From Candidatus Omnitrophota bacterium (GTDB lineage Bacteria; Omnitrophota; Gorgyraeia; Gygaellales; Profunditerraquicolaceae), in the NCBI GenBank assembly GCA_026387485.1, contig JAPLLQ010000028.1:4018-10711 (forward strand): a stretch of DNA of 6,694 nucleotides, in the 5' to 3' direction. Shown one piece after another: positions 1-4,731 of this stretch (position 1 is the first letter of the stretch; each line of letters opens with the position of its first letter). The position numbers were made by a program, and so were the translations under genes. The notes beneath the pieces are model-generated. The model saw nothing but the letters and a program-made list of their open reading frames with translations, made no database searches and was not told the origin of the DNA.

Positions 1-482
1 CAACCTTTGTAACCATAAGTTGTTATACCATAAAGCGTAAGAGTAATTGCAACTATGCAAAACCCCATAGCAAGTATATCAGATAATGCCAAAGCAGAAA
101 TAACATACATAGGTGGGATGGCCATAATTAAAATAGCGTATTTAAAAGGACTGGAATATTTAAGTATTCTGAGAATATACACAATGGAACCTACCGTTAT
201 AAATAGAAAAAACATACTAACTCCCCGCGCCAGTGGAGGCTGTGCTGACGTTAAAGGAGAAAATAACGAATGAATTACGGCAAAAAATGGCCCTGCAGGA
301 ACTGGCAAGTTCAAAAGAAAATATCTTGAAAAACCATACTTCCACAATAACGTTACCGAAGCCAAATAATATGATTCATCCCATATTAGTTTCGGAGGAG
401 ACAGCATTACCAAACTAAATAGCGATAAAAATTCTAAAAATATCACTCCAAATAAAATTTTTATGATTGAGGTATTTTTCAT
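1..482 (-). CDS. N-terminal part of a GT-C / family 39-like membrane glycosyltransferase (runs off window)
   Basis: Reading the minus strand from ATG at 482 gives 160 codons without a stop up to the window edge, so the gene is partial at its 3' end. Residues 8-28 form a first membrane helix. An acidic pair (WDE, D35-E36) follows at the start of the first extracytoplasmic loop, and PAGP lies at 62-65. Further hydrophobic segments lie at about 88-104, 113-133 and 135-152. An early helix, an Asp-Glu pair in loop 1, and a P-x-GP segment before the second helix are the usual layout of GT-C enzymes (PMT/ArnT/family 39), which move sugars from polyprenyl-phosphate donors outside the membrane. A good ribosome site (AGAAGG, 488-493) stands 5 nt before the ATG. 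Donor and acceptor cannot be told from this fragment. The gene follows a broken XRE regulator in the same direction. A generic multi-helix membrane protein is the main alternative. Confidence 0.72.
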   Translation of the reverse strand, partial: MKNTSIIKILFGVIFLEFLSLFSLVMLSPPKLIWDESYYLASVTLLWKYGFSRYFLLNLPVPAGPFFAVIHSLFSPLTSAQPPLARGVSMFFLFITVGSIVYILRILKYSSPFKYAILIMAIPPMYVISALALSDILAMGFCIVAITLTLYGITTYGYKG

Positions 483-538
483 GAATGCCTTCTACCGAAA
501 TTTAAAAAAACTTATAGTTTCTGTACCTGATATAACTT

Positions 539-729
539 TTATCTTACCAACTCATCGATGGTAATATATAATGCTTCCGATATTTTTCTTACTGTAGTAA
601 TGGTAGATTCTTTTGCTACACCTGACTCTATTTTTACAAGCGTAACAGTCGAAATATCAGCTATTCGAGCTAATTTTCTTGAGATAAATGCTTTTTTAAA
701 CGTAGTTTCTTTATATTTTTAGCCAGCAT
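539..729 (-). pseudogene. XRE-family helix-turn-helix regulator, broken by a single-base frameshift
   Basis: From ATG at 729 the minus strand encodes MLAKNIKKLRLKKHLSQE and then meets TAG at 672-670. Shifting the frame by one base at about 673-676 reopens it with LARIADISTVTLVKIESG and continues to a TAA at 541-539. If one base is restored in the A/T run GAAAATTA (giving QEKLA), the product is a 63-residue protein with the complete Cro/CI-type fold: helix 1 (NIKKLR), SQEKLA opening the helix-turn-helix, a recognition helix containing TLVKIESG, and a C-terminal ISEAL..TIDELVR helix. This is the full length of a minimal single-domain XRE regulator, so only one base is wrong. The gene lies 56 nt upstream of the GT-C gene in the same direction. 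No strong ribosome site precedes the ATG. It could be a recent pseudogene or a homopolymer sequencing or assembly error. Confidence 0.8.
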
Positions 730-785
730 TTTTCTTGTTAGCAATATATATAAATATATTACCTTATAAACTTTGATATAAAATC

Positions 786-814
786 ATTCTGTAAAATATT
801 CTACAATATATTCT
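786..814. repeat. Three 12-bp-spaced ATTCT repeats upstream of the XRE gene
   Basis: ATTCT occurs at 786-790, 798-802 and 810-814, exactly 12 bp apart, with AT-rich spacers that also resemble each other. On the minus strand this is AGAAT three times, 57-85 nt upstream of the XRE start. It could be an operator array or simply low-complexity sequence. The rest of 730-851 is very AT-rich, and I see no coding sequence in it. Confidence 0.4.
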
Positions 815-851
815 AAAAAAAATAAAGTAAATTTTATTGGAAGAGTTTTTC

Positions 852-953
852 TTAATGTTCATTTAAATCAACTGATTGTGCAAGTGACTGTTTAACAAAA
901 AAAGTTTGCGTAAATAAAAATAGTGCAATTGCTACTAAATATAATCTTTTCAT
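852..953 (-). CDS. 33-residue ORF that is essentially a signal peptide
   Basis: The minus strand from ATG at 953 encodes 33 residues. There is a basic start (MKR), a hydrophobic core (LYLVAIALFLF at 4-14), and a polar end with an SLA-QS type signal peptidase I site after residue 25. Only eight residues (QSVDLNEH) follow before TAA. GTGGTG lies 7-12 nt before the ATG and could act as a weak ribosome site. TATATT at about 970-975 could be a -10 element. The hydrophobic pattern is too orderly for random AT-rich sequence. It may be a tiny secreted peptide, or the left-over 5' end of a secreted protein whose body was deleted. No frame downstream continues a mature domain. It has no recognisable family. 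Confidence 0.45.
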   Translation of the reverse strand: MKRLYLVAIALFLFTQTFFVKQSLAQSVDLNEH

Positions 954-990
954 TTTTTTTCACCACAAAATATAACTTTTTCTTTCTTAA

Positions 991-1030
991 CTACCTTGTG
1001 ATACCTTGATTTGCCTTGCATAATCTTGAA
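991..1030. repeat. Degenerate 10-bp tandem repeat, four units with CTTG in fixed phase
   Basis: CTTG recurs in the same register in four consecutive 10-mers: ctaccttgtg, ataccttgat, ttgccttgca and taatcttgaa. The first three units share CCTTG at 994, 1004 and 1014, and the last has TCTTG at 1024. The period matches about one DNA helical turn, so a protein bound to each unit would sit on one face. The array lies between the 3' end of tRNA-Ser(GGA) and the start of the signal-peptide ORF, about 40-75 bp upstream of that ORF. Confidence 0.55.
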
Positions 1031-1071
1031 TTACTCTTTAGCGGAAACAACAAATTGAGCACAAAAAACAG

Positions 1072-1156
1072 CGGAGAGGCAGGGATTCGAACCCTGGGAA
1101 CCTTGCGGCTCACATGTTCTCCAGACATGCGCTTTCGACCACTCAGCCACCTCTCC
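1072..1156 (-). tRNA. tRNA-Ser (anticodon GGA)
   Basis: An 85-nt serine tRNA reading UCC and UCU codons. On the minus strand the acceptor stem pairs GGAGAGG with CCTCTCC. The anticodon stem CATGT/ACATG closes the loop CTGGAGA, which gives anticodon GGA. The long variable arm typical of type II tRNAs pairs GAGCC with GGTTC around a GCAA loop. The T arm is CAGGG, TTCGAAT, CCCTG. The discriminator is G, as expected for serine, and CCA is not encoded. Six T residues start 3 nt after the 3' end and may help termination. A promoter lies directly upstream. Confidence 0.96.
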
Positions 1157-1174
1157 AAATCTTTAATGAGCTTA

Positions 1175-1204
1175 ATTATAGCAAAATTTAGCCTAAAAGG
1201 GCAA
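1175..1204 (-). promoter_or_regulatory. Sigma-70-type promoter of tRNA-Ser(GGA)
   Basis: On the minus strand a perfect TATAAT (1175-1180) is preceded, after 18 bp, by TTGCCC (1199-1204), which matches TTGACA at four positions. Initiation would fall near 1168, about a dozen bases before the mature 5' end at 1156, a normal spacing for a tRNA leader. The element therefore makes an ATG at 1166 for the plus-strand flippase unlikely. Confidence 0.6.
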
Positions 1205-1228
1205 ATAATTAGTAGAAAAGATTTGCTC

Positions 1229-1257
1229 TTGACTTCTTTAATTTTAGCGTGTAAATT
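1229..1257 (+). promoter_or_regulatory. Possible promoter for the flippase gene
   Basis: TTGACT (1229-1234), a 17-bp spacer and TAAATT (1252-1257) resemble a sigma-70 promoter facing the flippase. Initiation would fall close to 1264, leaving almost no leader before the ATG at 1268. Either the message is nearly leaderless or the true promoter differs. It is divergent from the tRNA-Ser(GGA) promoter. Confidence 0.3.
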
Positions 1258-1267
1258 AAAAAGTGCT

Positions 1268-2545
1268 ATGCTCCTTCCATTTCAATTCAAACCGAAAGTT
1301 GTAAGGCCCCACGAAAAAAGAATCGTCCTAGAGAATTTTATCTCCCTATCTACCCTTCAAGGCTTAAGCTATATCCTGCCGATCATTGTCCTTCCTTATC
1401 TTATAAGAGTAATCGGCGCGGATAAATTCGGGTTAATTGCATTTGCTCAAGCTTTCGTCCAATATTTTATGATTATTACTGATTACGGCTTTGGTATATC
1501 CGCAACAAAAAAAATCGCGCTCTGTAAGGATGACACCGGAAAAATGAACACCATTTTCTCTTCGGTAATGTCTGCAAAATTCATCCTGACTATATTAAGC
1601 TTTATATTCTTCCTCATAATTGTAACTAGCGTACCTAAATTTAGAAACGACTGGTGGGTTTATATCTTAAGCTTCGGCGCAGTAACCGGAAATACCCTTT
1701 TCCCTGTCTGGTTCTTCCAAGGAAGAGAAAAAATGGCTTACATTGCCAGTGTAAATATTATCGGGGGAATATTCTACGCAATAGGGATATTCGTATTTGT
1801 TAAGAGCCCGCATGATTACCTTTATGTGCCTGCTTTCAATTCGATCTTTAGCCTTTCAGTAGGCTTATACGCATTACATATTGCTTTTAAGAAATTCGGA
1901 TTGGAATTTATCGACCAGGGCTATAGAGATATCCAGAGGGAATTAAAGACCGGATGGAATATTTTTATCTCAAATGTAGCTATAAATGCTTACACGACTA
2001 CCCGCGTATTTGCTGTCGGCCTGCTGACTAATAATACCATTACCGGGTATTATTCAATTGCCGAACGCATCGCTGGTTTTACCCAATCATTTCCTCTTGG
2101 TTCCCTCTCACAGGCCTTTTATCCGCGGATAAACAAAATCTTTAATCAAAGTAAAAAGCGGGCACTGCGTATTATGCAAAGAATGCAGCATTCCACAATT
2201 ATTACCTCCCTTATAAGCTTGAGCATTATCTTTGCAATCACGCCCTTAATTGTAAAATTTGTCACCGGCAAATATTGTCCTGAATCAATAATCGTGCTTC
2301 GCTTATTGATTATTTCCATCTTGTTTGTCTCTGCTAATACCTTCAGGGTCCAATTTTTGCTGGTCTACGGAAGGTTTGATATCTACGCAAAACTGCATAT
2401 CACTGCCGCGCTTATTGGGACTCCCCTGATATTTATTCTTGTCTCCTACTATTCCTATTTAGGAGCTGCCCTCTCTACGACGATAATTGAGGCGGGTGTA
2501 TTTATTGCCACCTTCTGGATAATTAAAAGGATTGTAAAAAGTTAA
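1268..2545 (+). CDS. Wzx/RfbX-type polysaccharide (O-antigen-like) flippase
   Basis: A 425-residue polytopic inner-membrane protein of the polysaccharide biosynthesis/MATE-like flippase superfamily, whose members move undecaprenyl-linked oligosaccharides across the cytoplasmic membrane. Family features are the first-helix region GLSYILPIIVLPYLIRVIG (32-50) followed by ADKFGLIAFAQ, a TDYGFGISATK stretch at 71-81, the WFFQGREKM segment at 148-156, and SQAFYPRI at 281-288. About twelve hydrophobic segments fill the length, and 425 residues is normal for the family. The open frame extends upstream to 1016, but that part reads through tRNA-Ser(GGA) and its promoter. ATG at 1268 is the last usable start before the first helix and gives the expected N-terminal length, although no strong ribosome site precedes it. 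The gene stands alone on this strand, is bracketed by serine tRNA genes, and converges on the serS cluster. Its substrate is unknown. Confidence 0.88.
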   Translation: MLLPFQFKPKVVRPHEKRIVLENFISLSTLQGLSYILPIIVLPYLIRVIGADKFGLIAFAQAFVQYFMIITDYGFGISATKKIALCKDDTGKMNTIFSSVMSAKFILTILSFIFFLIIVTSVPKFRNDWWVYILSFGAVTGNTLFPVWFFQGREKMAYIASVNIIGGIFYAIGIFVFVKSPHDYLYVPAFNSIFSLSVGLYALHIAFKKFGLEFIDQGYRDIQRELKTGWNIFISNVAINAYTTTRVFAVGLLTNNTITGYYSIAERIAGFTQSFPLGSLSQAFYPRINKIFNQSKKRALRIMQRMQHSTIITSLISLSIIFAITPLIVKFVTGKYCPESIIVLRLLIISILFVSANTFRVQFLLVYGRFDIYAKLHITAALIGTPLIFILVSYYSYLGAALSTTIIEAGVFIATFWIIKRIVKS

Positions 2546-2572
2546 GGACCGGGATTTCGGGGCGAAGTAAAA

Positions 2573-2659
2573 CGGAGAGTGGAGGATTTGAACCTCCGAT
2601 CGTCTTACGACGATAACGGTTTTCGAAACCGCCGCATTCAACCGCTCTGCCAACTCTCC
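2573..2659 (-). tRNA. tRNA-Ser (anticodon CGA)
   Basis: An 87-nt serine tRNA reading UCG. Acceptor stem GGAGAGT/ACTCTCC. Anticodon stem GCGGT/ACCGT (one G-U pair) with loop TTCGAAA, giving CGA. The long variable arm pairs ATCGTC with GACGAT around GTAA. T arm GGAGG, TTCAAAT, CCTCC. Discriminator G, no encoded CCA. It starts 12 nt after the end of tRNA-Ser(UGA), so the two are almost certainly cut from one transcript. I found no convincing terminator hairpin between it and the convergent flippase end (2546-2572). Confidence 0.96.
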
Positions 2660-2671
2660 AAAATCTCAAAA

Positions 2672-2760
2672 CGGTGGAGCTGGGATTCGAACCCAGGGAG
2701 GGGAAAATTCCCCTCAACAGTTTTCAAGACTGCCGCTTTCAACCGCTCAGCCACCCCACC
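2672..2760 (-). tRNA. tRNA-Ser (anticodon UGA)
   Basis: An 89-nt serine tRNA reading UCA and, by wobble, other UCN codons. Acceptor stem GGTGGGG/CTCCACC (one G-U pair). Anticodon stem GCAGT/ACTGT with loop CTTGAAA, giving TGA in DNA. The variable arm is long: GAGGGGA pairs with TCCCCTC around ATTT. T arm CTGGG, TTCGAAT, CCCAG. Discriminator G, no encoded CCA. The 5' end lies only 5 nt after the stop codon of the membrane-protein gene, so the tRNA must be released from the mRNA by RNase P cleavage practically at that stop. Confidence 0.96.
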
Positions 2761-2765
2761 AAAAA

Positions 2766-3449
2766 TTAAACCGCGAAAAGCTGGTGAAAAACCGCGTAAA
2801 AGATATCGCTGGCTATAAAATAAGCGCTATTGAAAAAATCAACAAAAGAAAATTCTTTAAAGATAACGTTCAGGAAGAAAGCAATCAGCCCTAAGTTGAC
2901 GATATAAATAAAAGAGAAACCAAAGATATAATTACTTTTAAGGATATCACCTTTCTTAGAGCGTATAGCTTTAGCTGAAAACACAAGATGCAAAACCGTA
3001 GTAAAACCAAATAAAAACATAACGCACTGAATCAGCCAATCGGATTTGATGAATAAGGCTAATAAGAGATAGAGAATAAATAAGACTATTCCGTAAATCG
3101 GCAAAAGATAGGGCGCGACTTTGACTAAAGGCTGGAAGAAACTAAAGATTATCTCCAGTAACTTATGACTACTATTGTAAACTAACTCAAGCTCCCAGAT
3201 AAACAAATAAACCAATAAAAAACTAATCACCCCTGCCCAGAAAGCGTTTTGGGCTAAGGCGCTTATATCACTAAACTGATTTAAAAAGGCAACTGTCGAA
3301 GAATAGACAAAAGGCAGTAAACATATACCTAAAATTAATTTAATAATATCAAATACCTTATTAGAAATTCCACTCAACTTACCGGGGCCTGCAGCAAGCG
3401 GTTTAACCTTTGCTTCGTTTGCCTTCTTAAGTAATCCTTTCCTCTCCAT
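2766..3449 (-). CDS. Unrecognised six-helix membrane protein in the serS operon
   Basis: A 227-residue protein that I cannot assign to a family. A positively charged N-terminus of about 30 residues (MERKGLLKKANEAKVK, then a Gly/Pro-containing stretch) precedes about six hydrophobic segments near 33-55, 67-90, 111-134, 138-158, 174-196 and 201-224, so the N-terminus is probably cytoplasmic. A basic loop (AKAIRSKKGDILK, 159-171) also fits the inside. I see no catalytic or metal-binding motif. Its ATG lies inside the last codons of serS (23-nt overlap, different frame), with GGGAG 7 nt upstream, which implies translational coupling to SerRS. Its stop codon is 5 nt before tRNA-Ser(UGA). The context ties its expression to serine-tRNA supply, but that alone does not show a translation role. 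Confidence 0.85.
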   Translation of the reverse strand: MERKGLLKKANEAKVKPLAAGPGKLSGISNKVFDIIKLILGICLLPFVYSSTVAFLNQFSDISALAQNAFWAGVISFLLVYLFIWELELVYNSSHKLLEIIFSFFQPLVKVAPYLLPIYGIVLFILYLLLALFIKSDWLIQCVMFLFGFTTVLHLVFSAKAIRSKKGDILKSNYIFGFSFIYIVNLGLIAFFLNVIFKEFSFVDFFNSAYFIASDIFYAVFHQLFAV

Positions 3450-4695
3450 GCATATACTCCCTTAATACCGGCGGTATGATTACCGAACCGTCCTTTTGTT
3501 GATAATTTTCCAATATTGCTACCACTGTGCGGGCCAAAGCAACTCCTGAGCCGTTTAAGGTGTGCACAAAATCTGTTTTTTTGGTATCCTTCCTTCTAAA
3601 CTTTATATTCGCCCGGCGAGCCTGAAAACTCTCAAAATTAGAGCAACTGGATACCTCAAGCCACTTATCAACTCCGGAAGCAAAGGCTTCAATATCATAG
3701 CATTTAGTAGCGGCAAAACTTATATCCTGAGTAGAAAGCGCCACTACTCTATAAGGAATCTCTAAAAGCTGTAAAACTTTTTCAGCGTTGTGTAATAATT
3801 TTTCCAGTTCATCATAGGAAACCTCGGGTTTAACAAATTTAACCATCTCAACTTTATCAAACTGATGCACCCGGACTAAACCCCGGGTATCTTTTCCGTA
3901 AGAACCTGCCTCTCTCCTGAAACAAGCAGTATATGCCGCGTAATAAATAGGCAGCTTTTCTTCTTCGATTATTTCGTTTCGGAATATATTGGTTACCGGG
4001 ACTTCAGCAGTCGGAATAAGAAATAAATCATCGTCCTTAAGCCGATACATGTCTTCTTCCAGCTTAGGCAATTGTCCTGTAGCGGTCATTGAAGCCCGGT
4101 TCACCAGAAAAGGGGGAAAAATTTCGGTATAACCGTGTTTAGTAGTATGCAAATCCAGCATAAAATTAATCAATGCCCGCTCTAACTTTGCTCCCCAGTC
4201 TTTATAAAGAATAAAGTTCGAACCGGTAATTTTAGTTGCCCGGTTAAAATCAATAATATCTAAATTCTGGGCCAGTTCAATATGAGTAAGCGGCTTAAAA
4301 TCTAACTTTTTAGGTTCCCCCCAGGAACGAATAATCTTATTATGGGAGGGGTCACCAACAGGGACGCTAGAATGCGGAATATTAGGAATATTTAAGAGTA
4401 ACTTATCCAGCTGAGTATCTATTTCCTTAAGCCGGTTATCTAATTCGTCTATTTTAGTTGAAATAGATTTCATTGAAGAGATTTTAGCCTTAGCGTCTTT
4501 CTTCTCTTTTAATAAAACACTGATCTCATCATTGGCTTTATTCCTCTTAGCCCTTAAGCCTTCCAGCTCCGTAAGAATCTGGCGCCGGGAATCATCGAGT
4601 TTTATTAAGCCATCCAAATCAATTTTTAAGTTCCGGTTTTTAAGCGAATTTTTTACTAAATCCTGATTTTCCCGAATAAATTTTAAGTCGAGCAT
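3427..4695 (-). CDS. serS: Serine--tRNA ligase (SerRS)
   Basis: Cytoplasmic class II aminoacyl-tRNA synthetase that activates serine with ATP and loads it onto tRNA-Ser (and tRNA-Sec where present). The 422 residues match the usual bacterial length. Residues 1-110 form the N-terminal domain with the long antiparallel coiled-coil arm (charged, about 30-100) that grips the long variable arm of tRNA-Ser. The catalytic core follows: PTAEV (228-232, serine binding), motif 2 FRREAGSYGKDTRG (259-272) followed by HQFDKVE, the conserved SSCSNFESFQARR block (349-361), and motif 3 TLNGSGVALARTVVAILEN (379-397) with its ATP-binding Arg389. ATG at 4695 has AGAGGT 4 nt upstream. It lies 29 nt after rtcB and overlaps the next gene by 23 nt, so it is in an operon with both. 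Two serine tRNAs end the same gene string. Confidence 0.97.
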   Translation of the reverse strand: MLDLKFIRENQDLVKNSLKNRNLKIDLDGLIKLDDSRRQILTELEGLRAKRNKANDEISVLLKEKKDAKAKISSMKSISTKIDELDNRLKEIDTQLDKLLLNIPNIPHSSVPVGDPSHNKIIRSWGEPKKLDFKPLTHIELAQNLDIIDFNRATKITGSNFILYKDWGAKLERALINFMLDLHTTKHGYTEIFPPFLVNRASMTATGQLPKLEEDMYRLKDDDLFLIPTAEVPVTNIFRNEIIEEEKLPIYYAAYTACFRREAGSYGKDTRGLVRVHQFDKVEMVKFVKPEVSYDELEKLLHNAEKVLQLLEIPYRVVALSTQDISFAATKCYDIEAFASGVDKWLEVSSCSNFESFQARRANIKFRRKDTKKTDFVHTLNGSGVALARTVVAILENYQQKDGSVIIPPVLREYMHGEERIT

Positions 4696-4699
4696 AATT

Positions 4700-4705
4700 A
4701 CCTCT
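4700..4705 (-). promoter_or_regulatory. Ribosome binding site of serS
   Basis: AGAGGT on the minus strand, 4 nt before the serS ATG, supports the start at 4695. It follows a run of six A residues. Confidence 0.7.
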
Positions 4706-4710
4706 TTTTT

Positions 4711-4731
4711 AGGGACAGCCCCTGTCAGCCC
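4711..4731. repeat. Short inverted repeat of GGGACAG type between rtcB and serS
   Basis: GACAG (4714-4718), CCC, CTGTC (4722-4726) is a perfect 5-bp inverted repeat inside AGGGACAGCCCCTGTC. It overlaps the first base positions of the rtcB stop codon (TGA at 4727-4725) and sits just upstream of the serS ribosome site. No T-run follows on the transcribed strand, so it is not an intrinsic terminator. From memory, similar GGGACAGTCCC-like motifs are scattered through Omnitrophota and some deltaproteobacterial genomes. That link is unproven here. Confidence 0.4.

Noticed and set aside
55..418. Two plus-strand open frames
   Set aside because: They lie opposite the glycosyltransferase gene, have no ribosome sites or recognisable protein features, and are shadows of it.
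786..1030. CRISPR-like array
   Set aside because: The units are 10-12 bp, degenerate and contiguous, without spacers or cas genes.
1039..1078. Repeated AGCGGA next to the tRNA-Ser(GGA) 3' end as an att core
   Set aside because: Only about 6-7 bases match, far shorter than a typical tRNA-derived att repeat.
1016..1267. N-terminal extension of the flippase frame
   Set aside because: It reads through the opposite strand of tRNA-Ser(GGA) and its promoter, lacks a ribosome site, and adds 84 residues not expected in the family.
2546..2572. Possible bidirectional terminator between the flippase and tRNA-Ser(CGA)
   Set aside because: The GC-rich stretch offers only about a 3-bp pairing and no proper T-run in either direction.
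2459..2818. Small open frames on both strands over the tRNA pair
   Set aside because: They translate tRNA genes. The tRNA folds explain the sequence fully.
3562..3765. Plus-strand 67-codon frame inside serS
   Set aside because: Antisense to conserved SerRS coding sequence, with no independent coding signal.
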